Counted from the first letter of the stretch, positions 46,100-58,189 are shown. The stretch: 64,000 nucleotides of DNA from Symbiotaphrina buchneri (GCA_001599915.1 BCIG01000021.1:372001-436000), one strand, 5' to 3'. Program-made: numbers and translations. The notes: a model not told the origin generated them from the sequence alone.

Positions 46100-47708
46100 C
46101 TAACCACGCTCGCTGCCCCTTAACCTCACAGCCTGGCCGTATTTCTGCAACTTCGTGATGAGAGCATCACCATGCTTGACAACATCCTGGTACTGCTTAT
46201 TCTTATCATCGGGGCGATTGGTCTCGATGATGCCATTCACTCGGTCAATCGTGCAGGGAATGCGTCCGGCAGCGATGGATTTGGCAAGATCTCTGTGAGT
46301 TGAAAAGTGGTTAGTAAAAATACGCCCAACTACTGAAGGCTGGCAAGGCATGCATACCGGTCAAGGAAGTCCACTGACACCCCAAAGTCCCTTGCCATGC
46401 TCTCCAAGCCCACGATACGATAGCTTTGCAATAGTTGTTGGTAGCCGCGTAGACGCATCTCCCGTACGTACCAGCCGCGATGCTCATATAAATAGCGATC
46501 TTGACTCAGGAAGTTATCTTCCACTGCCGCAAGCGCGACAAAGAATGAGCGGTAATTGCCAGCATATAGACTGCCGACAAGGTTTGCCAGAGGAGAGAAG
46601 TCGATTGGTGTTTCGATATCTGGTTGACCAGTTGTTGTCTGACCCAGTGTGGTTAGATTAACAGCTGCAGGAGCGGGTGTGGGTGTAGCAGTGGCCGTGG
46701 CATTTTGCATGTCTTGATCTGCACCAGGTCCTGCGGATAATGCACCACTCAAAGCAGACAATTTGTCATCTCCATCACCTAATATAGCTTTGATCTCAGG
46801 AGCATCGACAACCTTTGCTTTGAAGTCAACGCGCTTGAGGGCTACTGAGCCAGCCAAGACCGAGTAGACAACAAGAGAAGAATAACTGCACAGCTCATAG
46901 CTTGTGAATGTGGAGAGAGAGTCCAGCAGGAGAGGAGCGGCGAGGTTGTAGGAGCGGACAGTCAGGAGATGGAGACCTTCGTACGCCTTTAGACGATTTC
47001 GGCGGTCCCAATCCCCACCACTCTCCACCAGTGACTTAGCCCGGTCAATGGTCTTCTTCGCAAGCAGCTTGTCGTTAAAGAACAATGCCACACGAATGAT
47101 GGCCAAGGTCAGGTCGATCTTGATGCCTAAAGGCCCAGTCTTTTCGAAAACTGACTCAAGGGCAGATATTGCTTTTTCCTAAAGCAAACAGGCGGTCAGG
47201 GGATGTGTCTCGAACGTTGCAATAGAAGAAGCAGAACGATGCAGACCTTGTCGCCTACTCTAGACCATAATTCTGCCCGCTTGCCTTGTGCAGCTAATAT
47301 CTCCGTCTCGCCGGCTGCTTCGGCGGCTTCGTCTTCTTCCTTCTGAAAGCCCTCCAGCTCCTTCTCATTTTCCTTCTTAAGCTCCTCATACAACTGCTCA
47401 TCCCAGGGAAATTCCACCTTCTTTGCCACCGCTTTGCTTGCAACAATCTTGGCAGCTGCACTGCTCCGCCTCCTCTGGCCACCTTGAGGTCTCAATGCTG
47501 TGCCTTCGCCGGACGAGTTGAGGACGCCTTCCACTGGATGTGCTAGGTAAAGATAGAGGGGTGCCATCTTATGTTCGCGGATTCCATCTTGAAGGGCTTT
47601 CAACGAAGCCTCCTGGGTAGCTTTTGTGGATGATGGATTTGTGAGAGTGAAGATGTGTTGTGCGAGTGCCAGGTCAGGGTATCGGGCATACTGAGGATCC
47701 GAACCCAT
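46100..47708 (-). CDS. RPN7: 26S proteasome lid subunit Rpn7 (PSMD6)
   Basis: PCI-domain lid subunit that bridges Rpn3 and Rpn15 in the 19S particle. Exons 47708-47247, 47178-46358, 46292-46100; 491 residues, longer than yeast (about 430) because of an Ala/Thr/Pro-rich insertion (ATATATPTPAPAAVNLTTLG). N-terminus MGSDPQYARYPDLALAQHIF is the fungal family start. The middle has LTLAIIRVALFFNDKLLAKK and RRNRLKAYEGLHLLTVRSYN. The PCI region follows (LYEHRGWYVREMRLRGYQQL), then DLAKSIAAGRIPCTIDRVNG and IIETNRPDDKNKQYQDVVK in the winged-helix tail. Intron 1 uses an unusual GTCTGC donor with a good CTGAC branch. The start faces ABD1 across 469 bases. Confidence 0.96.
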
Positions 47709-48177
47709 TTTTAAGGGATGAGGGCTGTTGGACGGCTAGGAGGAGAAGAGGACAATCGCTGCGGACCAGAAACAAAAGGCGCACCGGACGTGGATGAGCA
47801 GGAGATGCACAGGGCAGTGAATGTTGCCCTTCAGATGATGGAGCTCAGTGTGGTATCGTAGCCTGTGAGCTCCCACTGCAGGAACACCTTGCTGAATAAG
47901 CACGCATTGACATCCGCAGCGAATCAGTAGCCTGGCGTTCGAGCTAAGCTCTCCGCAGCCGTAGCGGTAAATCAAGACAAATGTGCACGGAGTATGCAGT
48001 GTGCAAATGGAAGCTATTGTGTGCTCTTGAACGAGAACAAATAGGCCTTCATGTTTCACGCCTCTAATTGAAACTCTCCGGACGTATCTACACCTTGTCT
48101 CAGGTTATGCTGCGAGATCCGTCTACGCGCACTCTCTAAGCCACTCGAAACGTGCCCGGGCGGAGACCAGCCTCGCA
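47709..48177. promoter_or_regulatory. Divergent promoter region, RPN7 / ABD1
   Basis: 469 bases between diverging start codons, so both promoters are here. I do not see an element I can name with confidence. Confidence 0.55.
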
Positions 48178-50270
48178 ATGTACGATCCGGCCAGGGATAT
48201 CTTCACCTCCTCCGAGGACGCTGCACCAGAAGGAAATGATGCGGAGACTCGGACTTACAAAGCAGAAGATGACGGGGGAAGCCCTTTGACCCTTACAGAT
48301 CCAGTTACACAGAAGCCGTCAGCAGCTGAGAACGCGTCTCCGGCAAATCTTTCCCAAGTAATACCTTTACTTCAGCTACGTATCACGCATTCATCTGATT
48401 TGTTGTCTAGGAACACAAAGCCGATATAACCTCTCACCCACCTTCCTTATCTCAAAGTGCTCTCACCTCCAGCCCTCCGAATATCCAACCCCATTCCCAG
48501 AAACAAGGCGAAATGAGCAGGAAGCGCTCGCGTTCTCCCACTTCGCGCACGGAAGCCGCCGTCGAGCCATCAGAGCATAACGCACCTAATGGAGCAGGGA
48601 CAGACGTCACAACGAGAGATGAAGAAGGCATCTCGTCTACTCATATTTCAAAGAGAATAAAGTCTTCAGATCCAGCGGATTATGCTTCACCAACACCTCT
48701 CCACACTGCCAACCTCCCTCGCTTCGCTCGCAAGAGACATGAGGATGGCGATGCACATAAGGATGGCGGTTTCGTAAGGAGTAGGCCTGTACATGCTCAA
48801 TCTCGCCGTGACCGCGAACGATCTCCGAAGCGTACCGCTCGCTCTCGTTCACCCTGTCGCTCACCTGATCATGCCCGACGCCGTGAACGGAGACGTACTC
48901 CACCACCTCGACGAAGTCCGTCTCCCCCGCCACCCCCGCGTGAACCATCCCGCTCCCCTCCACGAAAGTTGAAAAGGCCTGGAGGAGCATCTCGCATCAC
49001 TGCTGAACAGAAGGAAGCCCTCCGGAAACGTCAAGCCGAGCGTGAGCAGGAACAGCTTCGTCGTGCTCAAGAGCTTGCAGCTACTCGGGGTGTCCACGAT
49101 GTTGTCAAGCAACATTACAATGCGGTGCCGGAAAGAGGGCGCGAATGGCGGAAAACGGATAGCAAGATCAAGGGTTTACGCAGCTTCAATAACTGGGTTA
49201 AGAGTACCATCATCCAGAAGTTCTCTCCTAATGAAGGATTTTCAAGCTCGGCGCACAGCCGAGAATACGACGGTGGTGAGGCAGGAAATAGAGGGCTATT
49301 GGTCCTGGACCTTGGCTGTGGAAAAGGTGGCGATCTTTTCAAATGGGCGCAGGCACCCCAACCTGTCGAACTCTACGTCGGCATTGATCCTGCCGAGATA
49401 TCCATCGAGCAAGCTCGGGACCGTTATGCACAAATGCGTGGTGGCGGTAGAGGCGGTTTCCGGGGCCCTCGAAAACCTATCTTCCAAGCCGAATTCTTTA
49501 TTAAAGACGGATTTGGCGAATGGCTCGGCGACCTGCCCTTCCTCCAGGAAGTAGGAATTGACGCAAACGTTGGGCCGGGCAAGAGCTCTCGCTGGGGTGG
49601 GGGTGGTTTTGATGTTGTCAGTATGATGTTTTGTATGCATTATGCTTTTGAGAGCGAAGCAAAAGCGCGCGGTATGCTGCGCAACGTTGCCGGCGCGTTG
49701 AAGAAAGGCGGACGCTTTCTCGGCGTGATTCCCAACTCCGACGTTATTAGCGAAAAGGTCGTGGAGTTTCACAAGAAGCGCGCTGCCAAAGCTGCGAATG
49801 GGGACTCAAACCCCGATCAAACCAATGAGGAAGCTGAAGATGGCGAAGTCTCAGATACGGAGAAAACTGACGAGACACTAACCTTTGGCAATGAGCTCTA
49901 CTCGGTGCGCTTTCCTCCACAAACTACTCAGGCGCTCCCCGAAAGGGGTGTCTTCCGTCCGCCATTCGGCTGGAAGTACAGTTACTTCATGCTTGAAGCG
50001 GTTGAGGGCACTGCCGTCGAGGGTGTCCCCGAGTACGTCGTGCCGTGGGAGGCATTCCGTGCTCTTGCCGAGGACTACAATCTGGAATTGCAGTACCGCA
50101 AGCCGTTCAGGGAGGTTTGGGAGGAGGAGAGCAGAGACCTCGTGTTGGGCCCATTGGCGGAGAGAATGGGAGTCACGGAACGCGGCAGTGATCCGCCCAG
50201 GTTACTCGTCAATGAAGACGAGTTGGAGGCGGCGAGTTTCTATCACGCGTTCTGCTTTTATAAGGTATAA
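48178..50270 (+). CDS. ABD1: mRNA cap guanine-N7 methyltransferase
   Basis: Transfers a methyl group from S-adenosylmethionine to the guanine cap of nascent mRNA in the nucleus. Exons 48178-48357 and 48411-50270; 679 residues. Catalytic domain from about 255: RGREWRKTDSKIKGLRSFNN with WVKSTIIQKF (cap-pocket region), SAM motif LLVLDLGCGKGGDLFKWAQA, acidic VGIDPAEISIEQARDRY, FDVVSMMFCMHYAFESEAKA, LKKGGRFLGVIPNSD and C-terminal EAASFYHAFCFYKV, all hallmarks of the family. The N-terminal quarter is an unusual Arg/Ser/Pro-rich stretch (RDRERSPKRTARSRSP, CRSPDHARRRERRRTPP, RRSPSPPPPPREPSRSPPRK) like the RS domains of splicing factors. The intron-1 junction is in phase 0, and an alternative ATG exists at 48513. 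Confidence 0.95.
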
Positions 50271-50629
50271 TGCCTCTGGGTACAGCTGGCGATCGAGGCG
50301 CTCGGGCAGGGGATGGTATTCGGTGGAATGGAAAGGCTCCTGTTGGTTTGTGCGACTGGCTATGGGAAGGTGATGAACACATCATTTATGCTGGTCTCTG
50401 GATATTTCTGCCGAGGAGTCTACCTCCCAAAGGAAAAGCTTCAAGATAGGCCGAGGTATGAATACTCACCATTCATGATATCAGTGACAAAGGATATAGC
50501 CAGTTCCTCATGTAAAATGCGACCAAGGAGACAGTGAAAACGCCATGCCCGTCCAATACATATCAAATGACTAATGGAACATCGTCCAAGCTTATCCAGA
50601 AGCCGCGGATCACCATTGCCCAGGAGTTC
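50271..50629. other. Convergent 3' spacer
   Basis: About 360 bases between the ABD1 stop and the stop of the minus-strand membrane protein gene. Short overlapping frames only; nothing seen. Confidence 0.6.
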
Positions 50630-51289
50630 TCATTCTGGACCCCTTTTCAACTTCTGCGCCAGCGCCCCCCACATACCCTTCCTCTCCATAGTCGGACTCT
50701 CAACCTCAAACGTGCTTGTCACCTTCGTGCTGACCCCGACCTTCTGCGGTCCAGCAAAGCCTTTCTCCTCGTCCACGACCTTGATCCCCAGATCCTTCTT
50801 CGGCTCGCGCTTTGGTTCTGTCTTCGGGTCCGCTGGCCGTGTAGGGCTGCCATCAGCGAGTTTGCTGAGTCCGCTCTGGCGCCTATCGCGATTTTGAGAA
50901 CGGTACTGCGTTGGAGGCCGAGCGGAGCGCGGGAACTGCTGCCGGCGCGCCGAACGCGGGGTGAAGGGAGCGGCGAGGCGGCGAGCAGACCGACGGATGG
51001 CGGCGCGGACTTCCCACTGGCGCTTCTTCGCCATATAGAAGAGTACTGCGGATGTAACTGTAGCGGGAAGGGTAGGTTAGAGAAATGTAGCAAGCAACAG
51101 CGAGGTCCGAAAGTCCTCACTTCCGAACACAGCGGCAACGACCACTACAACGATAATGGCGATTTCGACACCTGGAGAAACGGAAATGTATGAGCTGGAA
51201 GGCCCGGCGGCACCGGCTGCGGTATCCACGCCCTGCGTTGGGGCGCTGGCAGAACCAGAGTCATAATTGACTGAAGTGGGAGCAGACAT
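50630..51289 (-). CDS. Single-pass membrane protein, unknown function
   Basis: Exons 51289-51121 and 51057-50630; 198 residues. The junction is in phase 1 with a GTGAGG donor and CTAAC branch. The N-terminal third is Ser/Thr/Ala-rich (MSAPTSVNYDSGSASAPT). One clear transmembrane helix spans the splice site: VEIAIIVVVVVAAVFG joined to ITSAVLFYMAKKRQW. The flanking KKRQW and a very basic following region (RAAIRRSARRLAAPF, RSARRQQFPRSARPP) suggest a cytosolic C-terminus. The tail has VVDEEKGFAGPQKVGVSTKV. An upstream in-frame ATG at 51409 would add a hydrophobic stretch (AFYIVLCVYLLLAA) that could act as a signal peptide, so the start is open. I do not recognise a family. Confidence 0.7.
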
Positions 51290-52461
51290 GGCCGCAAGGA
51301 GCAGGTATACGCAAAGGACAATATAGAAAGCTCGCTGAGCTTCTACAAAAATGGTTGAAGCCTTGAATTCGATCAAACTCGCAGAGTCTGAAATACAAAT
51401 TGTCTCCAAATGAAGAGGAACGCCAAGTGAGATTGAACATAAGAGACATTAAAGACGGTTGAGATATCTTATGGGCGTGGCTCGAGGGCAGCCCAATGGA
51501 CCTTTGCAGGAGGCCGATTGCGAGCCCGCATTTTCACAGGGATAGCAAGTCTTGGGCGCGTAAATGGACAAGCCTTCCTTAAGCCAGTAGTAACACCCTG
51601 AACCTGGGCCCGGCATTCGGTCTGAAGCTTGTCCTTGACCAGTGCAACCTCCAGTGTTGCTCCTGCAAGGACAGTCACGTCTTCTGGCCGGGATGTTGAT
51701 TGATGCGACAGACAGCAAACCCTACTTTTCTCCATGTACAGTATATGGACTGTATGCGACTCCGTCCATGAGGATTAAGTAGAGGGCAGGCTTTACAAGA
51801 TGTATGAGGTGGCGCGCTGCTGCGTCGACATCCTGGGACAAATGACTCTGTTTGCCCACTTTGCAATCGCTGGCATGGACGACTCCAGAGAAAGCTGCGT
51901 TCATTTGCTGTACAGTTTAGAAACCAGCTGGTGCCAATCGAGAGTCCCGGGATTGTTATTGGTAATCATGGAGTATGGAAGTAAAGGGGAGTGTGTGGTA
52001 GGCTTCAATAGCTTACCTGTCAGCTTCAGATGCTTTCAGATTGTATGGGCAGCGGAAAAGTCGAGAGTATCGTCATATCTAACCCCAGTATGCCTTCCGT
52101 AGAATAGTCTTTTAACTTGCAGCATTGATGGCAGGGCGGTGATCTCTATACCTAGGCAGCTTGTATCAAGTCGTAGTTGCTCTTTTTCGTTTCTGCCACT
52201 CGCTGACCTCCATTCTCGCCTCCTTCTCTCCTGCGTCATCATTCTTCAGCTGTCTCTATCAATTTCTCTCAATCTTCTCTTGCTACGACCATCTTTCCTT
52301 ATATTCCTGCTCCCACCTTCGAGATAATCCGACGAGTACAAATCTACATTGTCATCTACTGTTCCGCGTCTCTATACAGCCTGTCAACTTCCTCGCCAGC
52401 TTCTGGTGTCAAGGCTTCACATACTCAAAGATTTCTTTCCTTCGATCTTTCATCATCCACC
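51290..52461. other. Divergent spacer upstream of coiled-coil gene
   Basis: About 1.2 kb. The right end (52181-52330) is strongly C/T-rich, a typical fungal leader for the coiled-coil gene. A Cys-containing minus-strand frame at 51449-51718 lacks a signal peptide and is not called. Confidence 0.55.
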
Positions 52462-55400
52462 ATGACAGGGGCTGCCCCTAAATCACCGCACTCTATGCAT
52501 GATACTGCTACCAGCGTCGAGGTTCACGAAGAATCTGAGGATCGAGAGTCAACTGATACGTCCGATTCTCAAGACATTGATAATCAAATGATCCCAGATA
52601 GCATGGCCACCCATGTCACAGACACCCAACATGTGCCCACACAAAATGAGATCATCATGGATGAGGCACAATCTGACCCAGCTCGTCAATCGTCGTCTGA
52701 ATTAAGTCCAGGGTCTAAGTCCAAGCAGCAGATGATAGCCCCTGCCTTTCGCGCCGAGCGACCAATGTCCGCCGGCACGCTCATGGACGAAGTGACTAGT
52801 AGTTTCAGGTTCTCCAAAGCAGCACAAAGGTCTGGTCTTGATTATTACACCCGGAAGTCACCACCGGCTATGCCAAGCCAGCACAATCAACGAAATACTG
52901 CGGCAGAGACTGGGAGACCTTCAATTGCTTTGGTGCCAAACGGTAAGAGCTTGCCAATCCCTCGCATCGCTGGTTGCTGATCGATGCCAACACCAAAGGC
53001 TTAAAACTACGCGGCCAGATCCATCGAGCACAGAACCTCTATAAGCCGGAGGTTTGTAGTCCATTATCAGGAGCACATAGTCATGTTGCCGGGCAAGTTG
53101 ATGGCGTCGCGGACACCTCAATTGATACAAACTCTGCCACAAACATCGCAACCCAGCTCGCAACGCGGGCCGAAAGACCTCCGGCAGCACCAAAGAAGCA
53201 TAATACAAAGGGTAAAACCATCTCAAATGGGGAAGCTCCCTGTTCAATTCCGCCAGAGACATGTTCCGAGCCAGGAGCCCATCAGCCAAACCTCCTAGCC
53301 CAACCATTTCCGCAACTTGCAAGCAGTCCTCCATCAGCGGGACGCGGCGAACAGAACCCCCTGGGATCGCGGGACGGCGAGCAACTCCAGCCACAGCCGC
53401 TACGGACGTTCTCAAATACCTCCGACCCACATGATCCAGAGCAGTCTGGAGTTCACACAACTGTGAATGGTCAAGGTACTCGAAGCCCGGCATGTGAAAC
53501 CGATCAGGGATGTATGGACACTGCTTCCAGAGCCTTTCAAAACCAGAAAACCAATCAAACACGAAGGCCAGTGCCCTCTCAGACTGACTACTCTGCTCAA
53601 GCAGTGGTGCACAATTCCGGGCAGCTGGAGAAGTCACATATGTCATCGACGACCGATTCCAAGGCTGAGCCTGACAGAGGCGTCACCGCTATGCACCCAA
53701 TAGACGTCGATTCAAACGATGACTCGCTTGCCGTTGTCGCCCAAGCTTCGCAGGCAAGAGCTCAAGAATCCTCACGTCCGGCTAGTACTACACAGCTAGC
53801 CTCATCCCCTCGAGCTTCGAAGGTTATCAAGGAAAAGACCAACCTCAGGACTCGGCACCATGCTGCAACCCGCCGTCGAATTACGTCTATAGATGCTAAA
53901 GGTCTCTTCGAAAATGGCGTTCGACTCATTGAACAACAGAACCTGGAGTGTGAGGAGCTCAGGAATGCTCTGGATGAGCGAGTGTCGGAGTATAACAAGC
54001 TTGTCCAGCAATGCAACCGGCTTCGAGGGGAGAACACAGTGGGTAGAAAGGCGAACGAAGAACAACATCAGAAACTTTTAGAGCAAGCTAAGGTCATTGC
54101 GGACCAAGCCTCAGCTATCGAGCAACTCCGGGAGAGGATAGCCGGCTTTAAGTCGCAGATAACTGGTCTTTGCAACGACCATAATGGTCTGCGCGACAAT
54201 CAAAACAGACTTTCAACCAGATGCGAGGATCTTGTTGCTTCGAACACAAAACTGAAGGATAAGTTAGAACATCTGAAAGTCCAACAGGTCAACGTACGCG
54301 ACGTTCAAACCAGTGAGTACTCTCCTTGCTTTTATATATCAAAAGGCAAAGAGAGACCCCGCAGTTCTCCTCGGAAGGTTTATTGCCTCTGCTATAAGCG
54401 TTCTACAGCATCAAAGGCTAACACAAGCCCCTAAGGAGATCGACTCTTGGCCCAGCTCCATACGGAGCTTGAGGAGACAAAAGCAAAGCTTGCGGAGGAA
54501 AAGGACCGCACCGAACGGCTGGAGGACCAGAGGAAACAGATGGGAGACCTACATGTGCTCCTTAGAGATGTTCTCCGGCATCAACAAGAAGATATTACTG
54601 ACAAACTGGTCAATGTGGAATCCACTGTTCAGAATATCAGATCGGAAAAAGAGGCGGACGCGGTTGCTACCCACGGCAAGCTTGACTCGTGTTTGAAGTC
54701 TATCGAAGCGGTTGAAGCCGCGAATTTTCCACTCGAAGACCTGGAACGCGTACAGGTCTCACTTATGAAGATCAATGACAGTGTCTGCGCACATATTGAA
54801 CAGTCAAAGAGTGATCAAACCTCACAGGCTGATACACATAATGCTAAGCTGGATGAGATCAAGGCCGCCGTGTACTCACTGAACGCGGACATGCATTGTC
54901 AAAATCAACTCCAGAGCGAGCTCGCTGACATGCGGGAAGAGAGAGTGTCACTAAGGGAACAGGTTCAGTCAAAAGACAAGATGATCGAGGGTTTGCAGCA
55001 GCGTCTCTCTGAAGTCCAAGAGAAGAATGAAGTCCACGCTGCTCAGATTTCCGATCTAGAAAGTGAGGCATCTATGTTGCAGGATAAGGCTCGCCAACAT
55101 GCGGAGACCATTGAACGACTCAACAATCTGGAACGAACGAACGTCAACCTGCGTGATACCCTGCAGCAGGTACAAGCCGAACTGGCGATGACCAAGATCG
55201 ATCTGGACTCTGAAGTTGAAGAAAACCTCCATTTGGTAGAGGAGCTCGATGAAGCAGGCTACCAGCTCGAAGCTGCTCAAATACAGAATGTCGATTTTGA
55301 AGAGCAGAAAGACCGCAACCAAGATGAGGCGGAATCTCGGCTGGTTCAGGTCCGAAAAGAGCTTGAAAAGGCTGCAAGAGATCGGTGCGACGAACTAGCT

Positions 55401-57335
55401 GCGAAATTTGAGAATGAGAAACATCAGGCACTCCAATCCCTGAAAGAGGCGGAGGAGAAAGCTGAGAGTTACGTCGCTCGAATCAAGGAGCTTGAAGCTG
55501 CATATACCACTACCAGCAATGCTATTTTGCAATTGAAGACCGATCTTGCTATGTCCGAAAGCAAAAACGGACAACAGCAGAAACAAAATCATCTGCTTTC
55601 AGAAGACCTCCGTAACCTGAAGGAACGGACGGATGCGAGGGAAGCTGATTTGCAGAACACGAAAGAAATTCGTGATTCTCTCGCTGGAAAGTTGAGCATC
55701 ACAGAGGCGAGGTGCGAAGCACTCGTAAAGACCAATGAGGAGTACAAGTCAGAGCTTGATCGGTTGAAGTCAACCCTAGAAAAGATGACAGCTTTACAGA
55801 CCACCCCTGAGGATACCATACAGGCCTGGCCTAGGTCTCTTCCGCAGCCTGCAGAATCAAAGTCTCCTTCTCCGGTAGGAAGTCTTCCTCTGGAGTCTCA
55901 AAACCTGGGCGGTGAGTCGGAGTCATTGACACCGCCCAGTAAAGATAGAAGACGCAGGAAGGACACACGAAACCAGCAGAACCAGCTTCACCAAGACCCG
56001 AATACTCAACTTCTAAGCGATTTCAATGCAGGCAGTAGCGATAGGGACCCTGTGCTACACGAATCTTCTATGACATCCCTGAACATACTTTCGAATAATG
56101 CACAAGGGCTGCAATTTAGTCCGTCGTCTGGAATCATTAGTGAGATCGAAGTGCACCGTGCTGAAGGTCGGATGCGTGAAGATGTCCCAGAATCGCAATA
56201 TGCGGACCTGAACTTGCGGCCATTTTCAAGCTTCGACAAAAGTCCATTCGATGCTGACAATGAAAGCCAAAATGCCGACTCCCAGGCGTTGCTTAAATTG
56301 ATTTCGGACAACGCCGGGCTGTCATCGCCGCTCTCAAGTCAAGAAACCATCTCAAGCCCCACCGCGTCAGATCAAGATATCAATGAAAGAAGGATGGGTG
56401 CTGAACGACTCTCGACACGCCTTGATGCGAGCCCTATGACAGCAAACTTCGAACATAGGTCTAGTCCTTCTCGGGTTGAGACTCCTAGAAAACAGCTCGT
56501 CAGAAGCGGACATGGTCAACAGCGTCCCCTGCCAGCCGCTGCACAGCCGAAGAAGTCGGCAATGAAGGCGACGGCTCACGTTACTGAACCTAGGAAGCGT
56601 TCAAATCCAATTCACTATAGTCACAGGCTTATAATACCATCCCAGAATCTTCCGGCAGCCCGGACAAGGTCCATCACGACCGAACCAGACAGGCAGCAGG
56701 TCCTTGAAGAAAGATCAAGATCCCGTTACAGTCGTATGGTAAGCGGCAACGCCTCTCAACTTGGCACAGGACTGTACTCCGTCCAACGCTCCGTAGTCTC
56801 AACGAGTGAGAGTCATGAGTCGAAGCTCTTAACTATTCGCAATGCGGCGGTTTTGGAGGCAGGAGGAAAGATTGCAAAGGCGTCGAAAGTCTCACTTGGC
56901 AAAGTCTCTGTGCAGTGGGAAGATGACAAAAAGCAGAGAGACAAAAACGCCTCAGTGGGGGCTGAGGAGCTCGCCGATGCGGAAGGACTGTTAAGAAGGC
57001 CAACATCTAACAGTTGCCGTAAACGAGGAGCGTCGATCGGAGCAAGCTCTAAGAAGACGAAGAAAGTCAAGATCACCGAGGAGTTGCCCGATACCGTCGA
57101 AGACTCACAGTCGCAAGCGGTGTTGAACCAACAACAGAGCTCTCAGAGTGGGTCGCAGCATGGATCACCTCAGCAGCCACTACGTGAATCGCAGAATGAA
57201 CTACATTCGCAGAGTCTGGGATTGAGCAAGTTGCATCTTGACTCCCAGTCTGGTGCCAGCCAGATTTTGTCCCCTTCCTCGTCCTCCAAAAAGCCGCGCA
57301 GAGCGGCGAGACGCACATCGAGAATTAAGTACTAA
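52462..57335 (+). CDS. Large coiled-coil protein, probably nuclear, function unknown
   Basis: Exons 52462-52942, 52999-54312, 54436-57335; 1,564 residues, phases kept. The N-terminal 430 residues are Ser/Gln/Pro-rich and disordered. From about 440 to 1,060 a nearly continuous coiled coil runs through RRRITSIDAKGLFENGVRLI, LAQLHTELEETKAKLAEEKD, QQRLSEVQEKNEVHAAQISD and KLSITEARCEALVKTNEEYK. The C-terminal 500 residues are disordered, with PRKRSNPIHYSHRLIIPSQN, KKTKKVKITEELPDTV and a basic last stretch SSKKPRRAARRTSRIKY that looks like a nuclear localisation or DNA-binding tail. Many SQ dipeptides (QSQAVL, SQSGSQ, SQNELHSQS) would be possible Mec1/Tel1 sites. The second intron (123 nt) ends CTAAG after a CTAAC branch. 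Candidates are a chromosome-structure, kinetochore or spindle-pole protein; sequence alone does not decide. Confidence 0.85.
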
Positions 57336-57777
57336 CGTGTCGAGGCCACATTTACAGAAGTGGGAAATGGTGTACCGACAAAAGGTGTGGGGTGTCCAAA
57401 AGTGATTGTTGCGCATTGCTTGTTGTCAAAATGGGGTGTTTAATGTGCTGCCAATTTGCTGATACTGATGGCCGTGGAGATTTATTCTTGACCTCGACGA
57501 CTTGCTATATACGAGTTCATTTGCTTTCCTGAGGCTTGTAGGCAGATGTTGCTGGATGCTGCATCGAGTCCACGCATATGCTAGCTTGCAATAGCAGAGA
57601 AAATATCAACGATTTGCCCGTACTCCCCTAATGCACCCTGAGACCGTAGTATGATACACGTTGTACTCCAATAATGTTTGGGACCCTCTTCAACAACCAA
57701 GCTTCCGCGGCCTGCCTCGATCCAGTTATAGTTTGAGGACTAGTCATCATCATCACCTCAAGGCGAAACCCTCCTCC
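57336..57777. other. Convergent 3' spacer
   Basis: About 440 bases between the coiled-coil gene and MRPL39 stop codons. 3' untranslated regions; nothing else seen. Confidence 0.6.
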
Positions 57778-58189
57778 CTATTTCCCGCGCTTCTGCTCAA
57801 GGAATAGGACCTTCTTCCGCACTATAGCGACATAAAGTAAGCATTGATCATTGCACATCCAAACGTATCGAGCCATAACCAGTGATGGGAGTCCGCGCCC
57901 AGGAAAGCAAAGGATTGCTTCTCCCTCTCGAATCAAGGTAATTGCCTGCGAATATCGACTATCTAGCAGGAGCGGGGTCACATACCGACAGGATCGTATT
58001 TGAGCATGCTGAGAGGTCGATGTGTTCTTGGCCGGGTCATGATGCGGTAGTAACCCGTCATGGCCATGGAGAGAAGCCGCACGGCGACGGTGCGGGATTT
58101 TGCTACGCGAAGGAGAAGATGTCAGACTGTCGTTCTTTGCAGGACATTATGAGCAGAACTCATAGGGCGGCTGTACCTTTCTTCGCCAT
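57778..58189 (-). CDS. MRPL39: Mitochondrial large-subunit ribosomal protein bL33m
   Basis: Three short exons, 58189-58177 (13 nt), 58102-57986 and 57821-57778, encode 57 residues: [40 protein letters not shown], then [17 protein letters not shown]. This is the bL33 family, whose yeast mitochondrial member is MRPL39; length matches. Introns are 74 and 164 nt with GTACAG and GTATGT donors; both junctions are phase 1. The gene is easy to miss because no single frame exceeds 40 residues of real protein. It converges on the coiled-coil gene. Confidence 0.93.

Noticed and set aside
51449-51718. Cys-containing minus-strand frame of 89 residues, possible secreted peptide.
   Set aside because: No signal peptide, no conserved Cys spacing I know, and no leader.
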